A stretch of 58,479 nt of DNA from Globomyces pollinis-pini (lineage: Eukaryota; Chytridiomycota; Chytridiomycetes; Rhizophydiales; Globomycetaceae), in the NCBI GenBank assembly GCA_025399215.1, contig MU621184.1, positions 1-58,479 on the forward strand, read 5' to 3'. Shown here one piece after another: positions 24,559 through 36,162 of the stretch (the stretch's first letter is position 1; the number at the start of each line of letters is the position of its first letter). The position numbers were made by a program, and so were the translations under genes. The notes under the pieces are model-generated. The model was not told the DNA's origin, made no database searches, and saw only the letters and a list, made by a program, of their open reading frames with translations.

Positions 24559-24625
24559 CCCACATGAAAGACTTAGGTGTGGGAACTTTTCTTTGCAAAA
24601 AGGCGTTTCGCCCCAGATGATCTGG
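24559..24625. other. Cluster of three short hairpins (possible structured RNA)
   Basis: CCCACA (24559-24564) pairs with TGTGGG (24578-24583). GGCG (24602-24605) pairs with CGCC (24609-24612) over TTT. CCAGA (24613-24617) pairs with TCTGG (24621-24625) over TGA. On the minus strand the first hairpin is followed by a run of T. It does not match any RNA family I know, so a role is unproven. Confidence 0.25.
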
Positions 24626-25061
24626 TATCACGCTGCAGGACGGTCAAATAACTAATTTAATGAAATCAATATGCAATATAATGCAATTGACTCAATGGAT
24701 AAATACATTTACTTTTTAGTCGATCCTCTTGTTTTCTGATAGCGGGTTCTGACTTAGCTGTTCAGTTACACCAAAATATTCAGCCACTTTTTATGGTCGA
24801 ACTTGGGCAACTAGTCACTTAAAAAGAATCCATTTGGTTACAATGTAAATATGAGGAGAAGCTTTCTCAATCCTTGTTTGAAAATCCAAGTGTGAAATGA
24901 AAGAAGTTAAGACTTCATGAGTTGGAGAGTTTGTTTAGTGAATCCTGCTTTGGGGTCTTGGCGCGGGAACTCATGTGGAACTTAATCGGGACTCATGCTG
25001 CAAGGAATTGCGAACCATGCTGACCTTGTATCATCGTACAAATTGCACCATTTTCAACAGC

Positions 25062-25068
25062 TATAAAT
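25062..25068 (+). promoter_or_regulatory. TATA box of the S41 protease gene
   Basis: TATAAAT lies 44 bp upstream of the ATG at 25112, in the sequence CAGCTATAAATACGC. A clear TATA box with a short leader fits the high-expression codon choice of this gene. Confidence 0.55.
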
Positions 25069-25111
25069 ACGCAACCGCATTTGTAACACAGCACTATACT
25101 ATAGACAAAAG

Positions 25112-28077
25112 ATGTTCTCTAAAGCTGCTGCATTGACCGTGTTACTTGCTACTACCAATGCATTATATTCTGCTCCACAATTCGTCGATGTGAAAGTCTC
25201 TCTCATGAAAGACTCCAGAGATAAATTCACCTTTGTTCCTTATACTCCTGAAGAAAGAGTTGCTGCTGCAAAGAACGTGGAAAACTTATTCCAAGTCTAT
25301 GGAAACAGATTTGTAAAGATTGAAGACTATGGTGCTGAATTCCCAAACATTGACCCAGCTGCTCGTGCTGCTGAAATCACCAAGAACGCTGCAAAGATGA
25401 CAGATAAGGAATTCCACTACAAGAATGCTGATTTGTTCCTTTCCATGCGTGATGCTCAGTAAGATTTAGCCAATTAACTTTTAGTACTGTCTACTACATG
25501 CCTGCTCCACATGCTTGTTACCTTCAAAACACTGCTGTAGGTTTCGCCATGATCGATTCAAAAGATATTGATAATGACCCAGTCGTTGTTGTTAGTGGTT
25601 TCAGTTCTAGACAAGTTGTACGTGATCAATCCCCTCAAATTTCAAAAGTCACTGTCGGAGACAAGCTTGTTACTGTTGATGGACTTAAATACATTGATTA
25701 CATGAAACAAAACAAATTCATCAACGGTGGTGCCAACACTCCAGCAGCTTTGCGAAGAGGTCTCCGTTCTGGTCTTTCCGGTGGTTTGTTAGCTGTACAA
25801 AAACCAAAACCAAATGACACTGTCAAGTATGTCCTTGAACGTCCAGATAAAACTACTTATGAAGTTGAATTACCATGGGTTATCTTGGAAGATCAAAAAT
25901 GTATTGCTAGTACCAAAGATATCCCTGCTGCCCCAGTTAACTTCAAGGACGACTTTGGTGTCAACCCAGATTTCATTATGCAAGATTTGATGGAAAATAA
26001 CAAGAATTCTATCACCTATGTGAACACTGTAGAACCTAGAATTAAATGGGGTATCTATAACAGTGAAACTACCAACCTCGGTGTTATTCAATTGGGTACT
26101 TTCTCCACTGCTATTTCTCCTGATGACACTGTCCTCTTGATCAGAGATATCGTTACCAACAAATTGGCTGATACTAATGCTATCGTGTTTGATATCAGAT
26201 CTAACGGTGGTGGATATGGTATCATTGCCCAAAAGCTCCCTCAATTGTTCGTTCAAAACGTTATTGGAACCAAGGCCCGTGCTGTCGTCAATGATGTCAA
26301 CTTGCGATTCATGCCGACCCAAGGTCCTGAATGGATAGATGCTGCTAAGAGATCTAAACTTGGTGACAAATACACTCCTCTTGTTCAACCAGAAACCGAT
26401 GATGCTAACCTCAACCTCTTGGGACAAGCCTACTTAAAACCAGTTGGTATTTTGAACGATGGTGTTTGTTACTCTGCTTGTGATTACTTCTCTGCTACTA
26501 TGCAAGATAACGCTGCCGCTGTTATGTTTGGTGAAGACAACTTAACTGGTGCTGGTGGTGCAAATGTTATTACCATTGAAGCCATGTCTAGTGCCGCTCC
26601 AAAGGACTTCACCCCACTTGCATACGCCGGTAGAATGCCATTTGCACAATCCATTTCCGTTGCCTTTGGTGCTGGTATCAGAGTTGGACCAAATGAAGGT
26701 AAACCTATCGAAAATTATGGTATCAAGCCAGAATACATTGTCAGACCAACCATTGATGAAATCAAAGTACAAACCAGTAATGGGCAATTCGATCGAGTTG
26801 CTGCTAAGTTGAAGGAAATCGGTGAAGCTAGAGGTATCAACAACCTTTTCTTCAAATCTGCAATCGATTACGATGTTGTTGGGCGATCTGATGAAACACT
26901 CAAACTTGAATTTGAATCTTCTGGTTTGAAAACCGTATCTGTTGCTCCATTCAAGGGATCCTCCAACATTGCTGATATTTCCAAGAAAACTAAGGGTACT
27001 TTGGAAGTTCCTTTAGGTTCTGAAAATGGATACTCTTACTTCAGCTTCCTCGGAGTTGATGCCAAAGGAAAGAATGTTCTCAAAACCCAACGCAGACTTC
27101 GTGTTATTCCATCCCTTGCCAAGTATGCCAAAATCGACAAGGCTGGTGTCAACTTACAAACTGGATCACCAGTCATCTATAACTTGGGATCATCCCTTAC
27201 CACCCCTGCTAACGGTTGGGTCAAGAACAAGGATACCTTCACCATTGGAAAAGGTCTTGGATTTGGATATGCTGAAGCCTTTGACAGTACCTTATCATAC
27301 TTTATTCAACCTGTTTCAAGCTTGAAGTTAGCTTTGGCTATTGATTATGACACCGAAGAGGACTATGATTACGTCCGAGTTGGTTATACTGATTCCAAGG
27401 GTACTACTTACCTTACCAAAGATGCTAAGGGTAAGAATGGTGTCAGTGGTGTTGGAAAATTATCTATCAACTCTGAAATTAAACCTGAAGGTGCATTTGA
27501 ATTGTTCATTGCCTTCAACTCTGATAGTAACACAATTGGAAAGGGAATTACTCTTCAATCCATCTCCATTTCTGCTCCAAACTCTGTTGATCAAACTACC
27601 ACCACCACCTCCCCTGCTACTACCCAAGCTACTACCACTTCAGGATCTACACTTCCTACTAGCTCTGGTGTTACTGGAACTGCCAGTACTGGTGTTTCCA
27701 TCACTACCAGTGCTAAAGCTACTACCACTGAAGCAGCTTCAACTAGTGCTGCTGTCACAACCTCTGCTGTTATCACAACTTCTGCTGTTGCCCCAACCAC
27801 TGCTCCTACGTTTACTGCTGCTCCATACAAGCCAAAGAAGACTAACTATGGACCTGTTGTTATTCCTACTGGTACTCCTGCCAAAGATGATGCAGGTTAC
27901 AAAGTTCCAGAAACTAAACCAGCTGGTAAACCAGATTCTAAGCCAAGTTATGATGATTCTAAACCTGCTTATGATGCCAAAACTCCAGAAACTCCAAAGG
28001 ACTCTTACAAAGAAACTAGTAATGCATTCATGGCTTCATCTGGACTTTTAGGATTTGTTCTTGCTGCTTTGTTGTAA
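25112..28077 (+). CDS. GPI-anchored S41-family (CPAF-like) serine protease
   Basis: Two exons (intron 25459-25484, 26 nt) give 979 residues. The N-terminus is a signal peptide (MFSKAAALTVLLATTNALYS). The S41 core follows, with RDAHTVYYMPAPHACY, a PDZ-like part (VGDKLVTVDGLKYIDYM), VFDIRSNGGGYGIIAQKLPQ and the nucleophile region NDGVCYSACDYFSATM, where Ser of YSAC is the likely catalytic residue. A Thr/Ser-rich stalk (about residues 820-900) and a Pro/Lys-rich stretch lead to a GPI signal (SSGLLGFVLAALL). CPAF-like S41 proteases of this size are common and often expanded in chytrids. It should act at the cell surface. Codons favour GGT, ACC, GCT and ATC more than neighbouring genes, suggesting strong expression. 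Confidence 0.9.
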
Positions 28078-28144
28078 TTGTATGAACAATAAATATTAAA
28101 TTCTTTTACAAATTCAATTTACGCTATCAATAATTAAGACTTTA

Positions 28145-28926
28145 TTAAAAAGAAACAACGTCCCAATCATCCAATTCTTCGGTTAGTGGTATATCCTCAA
28201 CTTCATGATGATGAATGAAGTTGTCGGACATTAATGAAACCACATCAAAATCATCGGAATTAAAGATAGATTCCGAATGTGACCAAGAGAGAGAAAAATC
28301 GTTTGGATTAAGATTCCATTCATCCAGAGTATTGAGAATAGACAAGATAGTTTGATCCTGTTCTTTAATTGGATTTGAATCTTTGGAATCTTTGACAACA
28401 TTATCTACCCAGTTTTGTAAGGATTGAATATGATTTTGCAATTCGGAATCATTATCTGTGGTATGTGGTGTAAATGATTCCAAACCTTTTAATTCTCCCA
28501 AATCGTTAGATGAATCTTGTACTACTTGATTATTTGAAATAGTTTGTGTGATTGGAGTAACAAGAGTATTTGGTATGTTTAATGGAGATTGATTTGATGA
28601 TAGATCCTAAAGAATTATAGATATGGAGATATACCAATAGTTTTGATTCAGTTTTTGAATTTGTAGATAAGATTCGAGTATTTTTTTTTGAGTTTTCGGT
28701 ATGATTTGTGATTGAAATTGATTTATTTGATAATAAAATAGGATTATTTTTATGAATACGTTTCCCAGTTTGATATTTATCATCACCGGAAACACTTTTA
28801 ATTTTGATTGTGATTAAATTGGATTGAGATTCTAAAGAAGGATAAACAAACGTTCAGTGTTACCTAGAGTTTAAAGTTACAAAACTTACCAAGTCTTAAA
28901 ATGGAAGCATTCCGTAGTAAAGCCAT
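28145..28926 (-). CDS. Unknown Ser/Asn-rich protein with twin DD[FW]DVVS motifs
   Basis: Joined across two introns: about 58 nt after MALLRNASILRL, and about 28 nt before DLSSNQSPLNI. The protein has about 250 residues. The start has a short amphipathic, positively charged segment that could target mitochondria. The middle is low complexity (Ser, Asn, Thr). Near the C-terminus DDFDVVSL and DDWDVVSF occur 30 residues apart, the second at the very end. Each is acidic residues, an aromatic, two residues, then an aliphatic, which is the form of an Atg8/LC3-interacting (LIR) motif. I do not recognise a family, and the autophagy idea is an inference. It is convergent with the protease gene. Confidence 0.6.
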
Positions 28927-29280
28927 TAATTTACTTTAAAAGAAGTTCGAAATTTGATGAGTCACTATCTTATCAACACAAAGCACATGCTCATATCACG
29001 ACATTTTGATTCTTTTATTTAAATCAAATGAATAGTTAATAAAGTATTAATTAGTAGATTGTTCCTACCATTGGTAATCAATAATAAGTGTATAAGTGAT
29101 CTGTCTGCCTTTTTCTATCTTTAATAAACTCTTTAAAATTACTTTAATTCATCAGGTTTGAGTCTGCCTGCGTTTGTCTCATCTTCTCATCTCTTTGTTT
29201 CTTCATATTAGCCTCGGATAATTATGGTTTTTCCGCCTTTACCGAATTTCATTTTCAAAAAAATTCAAAGTTACCAAAAA
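28927..29280. other. Divergent intergenic region
   Basis: About 350 bp between the unknown gene and CFD1, holding both promoters. An in-frame ATG at 29224 would add 19 residues to CFD1. Otherwise I see nothing specific. Confidence 0.4.
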
Positions 29281-30121
29281 ATGGAAAATGTTAAACATAT
29301 AGTGTTGGTTTTATCAGGAAAAGGTGGGGTTGGTAAATCAACAGTGACCGCAGAATTAGCTATTTCATTGGCAGAAAAGGGTAACAAAGTTGGAGTATTG
29401 GATATTGATTTAACTGGACCTTCTCTTCCAGAATTGTTTGGATTAAAAAACCATCAAATACATCAATCTAGTGCCGGATGGATTCCTGTTTATACAAATG
29501 ACAAAAAGAACCTAGGTGTTGTTTCCTTAGGATTCTTGTTGGGAAATAATGATGAACCAGTGATTTGGAGAGGTCCAAAAAAGAATGCTATGATCAAACA
29601 ATTTGTGAATGATGTAGCTTGGGGTGAATTGGACTACTTATTAATCGATACCCCTCCTGGCACTTCTGACGAACATATTTCAATTGTGGGATACCTTAAA
29701 GAGTATAATCCCGATGGTGCAGTCATTGTTACTACACCTCAAGTAAACTTTTAATATTACTAATTATTAGGGAATTTCCTTAATTGATGTTCGACGAGAA
29801 ATCAATTTTTGCAAAAAAGTGAATTTACCAATTCTGGGATTAGTAGAGAATATGAGTGGATTCATTTGCCCTCATTGCGAAGGATGTACTGATATATTTT
29901 CATCAGGAGGTGGAAAAAACTTGGCAGAAAGTTTAAGCATTCCTTACTTTGGAAACATTCCATTAGATCCTACCTTGACAACTTTGATTGAAAAATCCAA
30001 TTTTGTTGAAACGTTCAAACTTTCAAATCTATTTGGCGTCTTCAGTCATGTCTTGGATAACTTTTTAATTGCTATTGATCGAACACACACCAATGATGTT
30101 GAGATGGAAAAATTGAATTGA
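29281..30121 (+). CDS. CFD1: Cytosolic Fe-S cluster assembly scaffold CFD1/NUBP2
   Basis: Two exons (intron 29743-29770, 28 nt) join into 270 residues from the ATG at 29281. The P-loop is [11 protein letters not shown], followed by [26 protein letters not shown] and [17 protein letters not shown]. The C-terminal [19 protein letters not shown] carries the CPxC motif and the SSGGG pattern of Cfd1/NUBP2. There is no N-terminal four-cysteine cluster, which distinguishes it from Nbp35/NUBP1. Together with Nbp35 it assembles [4Fe-4S] clusters for cytosolic and nuclear proteins such as DNA polymerases and helicases. An upstream ATG at 29224 would add 19 residues ([15 protein letters not shown]), but family length favours 29281. 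Confidence 0.92.
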
Positions 30122-30180
30122 ACGTATTGAAGAGTATTTGTATTAATAAAAACAAGAAGTGAAAACCATTGAACCAAAAT

Positions 30181-30900
30181 TCATAATTCTTGAGTTTTCA
30201 ATCGAAAATAGATCTCACCACATAATTTGACGTCAACATCTGCATTATGTAATCCATGCACATCACTTCCATCCACCACCAATTGGTATAAATCAATCAA
30301 TTTTGGATTTTTTGTTAATTTTAATTTTTGTTTTGCTAATTTCATCGTACATTGTTTATCCATTGAATTCCACAATTCAATTAAATCGTGTTGTCCATAT
30401 CGTTGGAATTCATTCAACAAAATACGATCATCAAATGACATATTGTGAGCAACTAAAGTATCTGTTAATTCTAAATCACGTTTTAATATGTTCAAAACCA
30501 TTCTAATTGGTTTTCCATGTTGATTTGCAATTTCATCTATACATTATCAGTACATTGAATGGTTACTGGTGATTCCATGAATATCGGCAGTTTTTTTAGG
30601 AATTTTAAAGTTATACGGTTTGATGATATGACATTGCTTGGATTTCAAGTCTCCGTCTGCCGAATAGATATTCCATGCTATTTGGACTACGTGAGCATAC
30701 TTTGAAAACCCAGTAGTCTCTGTATCAACTACCATGATTCCCTTTTTCTTCAAATGTGGTAATTGTGATAATGCATACGCTGATCTAGAGATAGCACTTG
30801 TTTGATACTTGACTATCTTTACTGGGAAAAACCACATATTGAATTGATGCTGTATATACCGTTTGATGGTTGTAAATATGTCCAGAATGTCAAAGTTCAT
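30181..30900 (-). CDS. DEDDh 3'-5' exonuclease (DnaQ-like)
   Basis: Two exons (intron 30537-30566, 30 nt) join into 229 residues. The exonuclease motifs are present: MVVDTETTGFSKYAHVVQIA (Exo I, Asp and Glu), IHGITNEIANQHG, VAHNMSFDDRILLNEF (Exo II) and GLHNADVDVKLCGEIYF (Exo III, with the His and Asp of the DEDDh type). The family removes nucleotides from 3' ends of DNA or RNA. There is no fused polymerase or other domain. The N-terminal 50 residues are hydrophobic and basic and could target an organelle. The gene converges with CFD1, ends 60 bp apart. The substrate cannot be told from sequence. Confidence 0.85.
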
Positions 30901-31015
30901 GTATTCACACAAAATTGGACGAAAAATAATTCATGATTTTATTACGTAAAAAATAGCATATGTTAAGATAATACCCCGACAGGAATATAAAAAGGTTCAA
31001 AGTTGTATCATGGAT

Positions 31016-33147
31016 TTAAAAAAAATCAGCACATTTAATCAAAGATTCCTCAACCATAATAGGAGGTATATGACAGTACCCACCAATAACTTGATTGTAT
31101 TTCAAATCTTTCTTTAGACGATCTTCCTTGATGTCACGTATATTTGTCAATAATTCTCCTTGTTGTTGAATAGATGCATTGATAAGCGATTCAAGTCGTA
31201 TTAATTGAGAATTTAATTTGGATTCAAAGCTTATTGTTCGATTGTGTCCATTACGTTCCAATTTAATTCTCTTATTTGACTCCAACTCTGCTCCTCCTTC
31301 CATTTCCATCTCATTCACTCGGGGTCCTTCAACCAACGAGGAACTTATAGTGCTTGGATTATTGGTATTGTTCCCTGTGCTCAACTTTTTTTCAATCTTG
31401 TTTGCATATTTGGACACCAACTTGAATCGTTCTTTATGATATTTAATCTCTGATAGGTTTAATCGAGCACCACTTAGATGATGTGCAGTTTTTAATGCCA
31501 TAGCATCATTAAATCTAGAAATGTGATCAAACCCACCGGCAGACATAGTCGACAGCGTTGAGCTCGACAGTCTCCTTTTAATGGTTGGCACACCCAAAGG
31601 CTCTGCATCATATGGTGATGAAAACGGACTCTGATTCGATATGTCACTCGTTGGAGTAGTTGGTGCATCACTGTAGTCGTCGAATTGTACTGCTTTATTA
31701 TCAGGTTTGGCTTCAGGGGAATCCTTCAAAGTTAATTAAAAATATTTACTAATAATCTTCGTAACCTAATATCTCGAACAGAAAGACTCATTGGGCTGTC
31801 ACCAGATTCATTAAGGATCACCTTGGAAGCTCCCAACTTAATGAGTAATGCAGCAATTCGGTGGTTTCTAGTTCTACATGCGATATGTAGTGCAGTATCG
31901 TTATTACTATCTCTTTGATCAATAAAGTCCGCAAATCCCAGCTGCTGTTTAACATTTGTTTCTTCAATGTACGCCACAATGGATTTCATATAGTAATGTG
32001 AAATAATTCTCTTTGATCGAAGGTTTCCCAAGTTAGCTAAATAATGAAGTATTGTTCTGTCGAAATCGTCTGTTTTGAACATACTAGGGCTGAGTAGTCT
32101 GACTATTTGATCCATGGTTTGGTTAGTAAAATTAGCAGTCATATTGATTGCGCGCATGAATGGAGTTTCGCCATCCACAGCTCCTAATATAATACTAGCC
32201 CCTCTTCCAATCAAGTGGCGCAAGAGACTGATTTGCCCACACCCTGCTGCCCAATGGGTTGGTGTACTTTTCCTAGCATCTAATTCCAAATTAAGTTCAA
32301 AAATAGATTCATTAGTTGGTGATCGAAGGTATTCAAAAACAAGTGCAATGTTCATTGAGTTGCTGTCTTCAACAACAATATGTTGTAAAATCACTGCCTT
32401 TCTCTCTGCTTCGGACAGTGGTAGAGGCCTTGGTATATCTGGTTTATAATCGTATAATATTTTTTCTTGATCCAATAAAAACTTTTCCCGTCGTAAATAG
32501 ACTGATGAAAAGAAATCGTTTTGAGTACTCTCTTCATCAAAAAGTCTTCTTGAAACGCTAGAAGGCGACGCTCCATCTGGTTCTGTCTGCTTTTCTACTG
32601 CATAGATAGGAGTTGGCTCTTGTTGCGGTTCAATCTGCATGAAACTACGAATTGGAGATGAGTGGATCGTTGATGCTGAAACAGCACGCGATCGTGCTCT
32701 GTAATTATCAGGATCGGTGGTATCTTGTGTTGGAGTTGCGCTAACAGCAATTTGCTTTTTGGATTTTTTTAATGCAGCAGGTTTGGTAGCAACGGAATCT
32801 TCTGCTGGATTAAATTGTAAAATGGTTCTTAAATCTTCATCAACACCATATTTCACTGCTAATTTAGTTCCGGCCTCTAATGGGATCCTTACTAATCAGT
32901 TAACTTTATATTACCATGTTCCTTGATATTTTCCATAACCACCCTGGATTTTTTCATGCAGCCCTTGCAAGACTTCAGTTTCCAATATTTTTGTACGTTG
33001 TGGTTTAGAGAAACCAGCTAATTTGAGTATCTGGGTAGCGTTCATGTAAGAATCACCCATTCGTCGCATAACTGAAATATCTTTACATAGTACTTCGTAA
33101 ACAGGAACTCCTGAATAAATAGCTGAATATACCACGTCGTCTGTCAT
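31016..33147 (-). CDS. APSES-domain transcription factor with ankyrin repeats (Mbp1/Swi4/Res family)
   Basis: Three exons (introns 32888-32914 and 31724-31749) join into 692 residues. The N-terminal APSES/KilA-N DNA-binding domain is complete: [60 protein letters not shown]. Ankyrin repeats lie in the middle ([64 protein letters not shown]). A helical C-terminus follows ([20 protein letters not shown]), as in Mbp1/Swi6. In fungi this family drives G1/S gene expression through MCB (ACGCGT) or SCB sites. It is exclusive to fungi, apart from KilA-N relatives in viruses, and so supports the taxonomic call. The first in-frame ATG is at 33147. Confidence 0.92.
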
Positions 33148-34559
33148 TCGTGATGGAAAGTGCACTGAAAGGAAAAGATTTGGAAAAAAGTGGCCAATCG
33201 AAAAACCGCGATCTGAAGAGTGATTGGTTGGAAAAACGCCATCCTCCGTGGATTGACGTTGGGTTCGCTTTCCACGATCAGTCTCATTAGAAACTACAGC
33301 ATGTTATAGCAAACTCGATTGGAACGCTTGTCTGTTTGTTAGGAATACAAAGTATCAGTCAGTGAGTCGGACACGTCATCAATTCGGCCTTGTTTTCCCT
33401 TACAAAAAGAAGAAGTATTAATATTAATTAGAATCACTCATTGACGTGATAAAGACCATAGTCAACCTGATCGAATATATATTGGTTGTAATCTACTACC
33501 CAAAAAAGTAATTGCTTACTATTTCTTTTGGTGTAATACATAATACTCTTCTCAGCTATCTATCATATTTCTAATCCTTGTGTACTATTAAATTTCTATC
33601 ACATGTTTTGATTTGAACAAGCGAGTGTTTACTTTACGCTTTATTAAATGAGAGCACGCGAAACAAAAAGCAATGACCTTATCTGTTACATGTTTGAAAT
33701 TGATTACTTTTTTACAATATAAAATTATCGTTGTAAACTTGTCCTTATCGTTAATGGTTTGGTCCAAACCAGAAAATTTATCAGTAATTTAATGACGTAA
33801 TAGATCATCCAAAAAAAAACATGTCCTCCAGTTTGTGTTTGTTTTTTGTTGGATAAGCCAAACGATTTAAATTACGGTTGATTAAAAAATACAATCATGT
33901 GGTGGATGTGAAAATGATAAAGAAAGACACGGTATTTCTTTTTCAGGGTTGCTAATACACAGTATCAAGCTGCAATTCAAAAGCTAAACTTATATTTATT
34001 GGCAGGTCTAACAAATGTAGAAGTTCACTAAGCGAATCTTTGACACGAATTATCTATCAAAGGCTGAAAGGGGTAATGAAACTAAAGCCACATCTACCTT
34101 CAAAGTGTCATTTGAAGGTAAGCGTTTATATTGAATCGTACTATTGAAGTCTAAACATATGTTTATGTGTAACAGCAGTATAGATTTACTGCAAAATAAT
34201 ACAGTCAACTGTGGGGATGTGGGCACTAATGTGACGTTGTTTACGTTGCCCATTAAAGGACATGATTTTCCGTATCTGGTTGTTTCAACTTGAAAAGATT
34301 GATAACGTCCATCAATTATGAAAATGGTTTTATGGCCACTGCTCACAAACCCTTTTATGATTTTTATACTCAAACTAAGACCTTCTTAATCATTTTCAAC
34401 ACCGGTCCACAAGTCCTTTGACCCTATGTGATTGAAACCTTGTGTTTGAAACTGCCAAGACATGAGATCCAATATAAGTGTAAGAAACCCCTAAAAAAAA
34501 ACTTTTTAGGCGAACGACTCATGGTCACGCACCTTATCAGTATTCCTTAAATAAAGCCA
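33148..34559. other. Long divergent intergenic region upstream of APSES gene and symporter
   Basis: About 1.4 kb, AT-rich. Contains CACGCGAAAC at 33655-33664, which resembles a mix of MCB (ACGCG) and SCB (CACGAAA) sites, and CCAAT-like boxes near 33194 and 33222. A minus-strand open frame at 34050-34373 (about 107 codons, no ATG start, no recognised domain) is probably chance. No RNA gene seen. Confidence 0.45.
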
Positions 34560-36024
34560 ATGGAATCCCACAATGTGTTTCTACTTCAACTTCATATGGC
34601 TTCTTCAGATTCAAGCACTGATGGGTCAAGTGGCAAAACATCACTACTCGCGTCTGTTGGTAAGGTTCATCTGACTTTCTGGATCTTCTTGTCTATGATT
34701 CTTGGAATTGTTGCAGGAATAATCATGCCAGACTTTTCAAAAACCAACCTGTCCTTATTGTCTTCCGCAATCTTTCTGCCAATGATTAAAGCCTGTATTG
34801 TACCTTTGATTTTCTCCACCTTAACTGTTGGTATCTGTGGACATGGTGATGATATCGGTCGAGTAGGAAGAATGGCTTGGAAATCTATGACCTACTTTGT
34901 CACTGTTACTTTCTTTGCATTGTTCATTGGTTTGGCTTGTGTCAATATCACCAAGCCTGGTGCTGGTGTTGATCTAAACCAAGGTGCGAAGAATGCTAAT
35001 ACAACCAACAATATCGTCAAAGATAGTAGTCATGTCTCTTTGAAGGATGAATTGAATAAGATTTTCCAACCATCATTTTTCCAAGCAGCAGTTGGATTCA
35101 GACCAGATGGAAGTTTGGCAAACAATGGTGGAGAAGTACTGGCCTGTGTCTTCTTTTCAATTATGTTTTCAGTTGGAATTCTGCACGTTAAAGATAAGAG
35201 GTTAAAGAATTTCATGGTTGATTTCAATCGATCATTATCCTTGGTAATGTTCGAAGTTATCACTATTGTCATGGCTTTTGCTCCTTTCGGTATCTTTGGT
35301 GCTATGGCAGCTTCAATTGGATCACAAGGAATTGGAATTTTAAAGAATTTGCTGGCCTTAGTCGGGACTTTGTATCTTGGTTTGGCTGTATTCTTCCTGG
35401 TCATTTTGTTGCCAATTCTTCTTGCTACTAAAACAAATCCAATTCGTTTCTTCTCTGCCATATCTGAACCAATTTTGATTGCATTTTCTACTGCTTCCTC
35501 TGATGCTGCTTTACCAAGAGCTATGGAAAATTTAGTAGAATATGGTGTTCCAAGTCATATTGTAGCTTTTGTGATGCCAACTGGATATTCATTCAATTTG
35601 GATGGTAGTACGCTTTACTTGGCCATTGCAGCTATTTTCTCAGCACAAGCATCCGGAATTGACAAATCTATTGGTGAACAGATTTACATGATGTTAATTC
35701 TTATGCTCACTTCTAAGGGTAAATTGATCTTCAAGTATTAATTTTGTAGGTGTAGCAGCTGTTCCTCGTGCCAGTTTAGTAGTTTTGGCAGCAGCTATTA
35801 GTCAATTTGATATGAATCCACTAGCGATTGGAGTTATTTTGGGAGTAGATCAGTTGATGGATATGGCTCGTACCACCATCAATCTTATTGGAAACTGTAT
35901 TGCTTGTGTGGTGATCTCTAAATGGGAAGGACTTCAAATCACCCCAGGTACCAAATATGTAGATTTTGAAGAGGAAACAGACAAACCATCCAATCCTTTA
36001 GAAGTTGAAGACGTTAAACTTTGA
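34560..36024 (+). CDS. Dicarboxylate/amino acid:cation symporter (DAACS, SLC1/GltP/DctA family)
   Basis: Two exons (intron 35719-35749, 31 nt) join into 477 residues. Family features are clear: FLPMIKACIVPLIFSTLTVG, the serine-rich hairpin with STASSDAALPRAMENL, then MPTGYSFNLDGSTLYLAIAA (NMDGT-like), TSKGVAAVPRASLVVLAAAI and QLMDMARTTINLIGN. These form the re-entrant loops and TM7/TM8 cation and substrate sites. It imports glutamate, aspartate or C4-dicarboxylates together with Na+ or H+ across the plasma membrane. TM segments alternate over the whole length, with one extracellular-like loop near residues 135-165. An internal ATG at 34596 is an alternative start. Such carriers are uncommon in fungi. 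Confidence 0.9.
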
Positions 36025-36162
36025 ATTAATATATTTTCATTTTGCATTTTAATTGGGTTTTGATTTTTTAGTAAAATTGAATTATTGATTCATTGGAGCT
36101 GTGTGATTGATACGGTTGAAAATCACGCTCAAAATTTTACCTCATAAAAGTCATCAATTGAG

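Larger units (their letters stand above)
23935..25111. other. Long intergenic region between helicase and S41 protease
   Basis: About 1.2 kb of AT-rich DNA with no convincing gene; the longest open frame (about 60 codons near 24217) shows no domain. It contains a cluster of small hairpins at 24559-24625 and the TATA-type promoter of the protease at its right end. The two flanking genes diverge. Confidence 0.5.

Noticed and set aside
27341..28051. Leucine-rich open frame overlapping the protease
   Set aside because: It is an out-of-frame shadow of the Thr/Ser-rich stalk of the S41 protease, made by the regular codon pattern there.
34050..34373. Minus-strand frame of about 107 codons in the long spacer
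   Set aside because: No ATG at the start, no signal or motif recognised, and it is isolated; probably chance.
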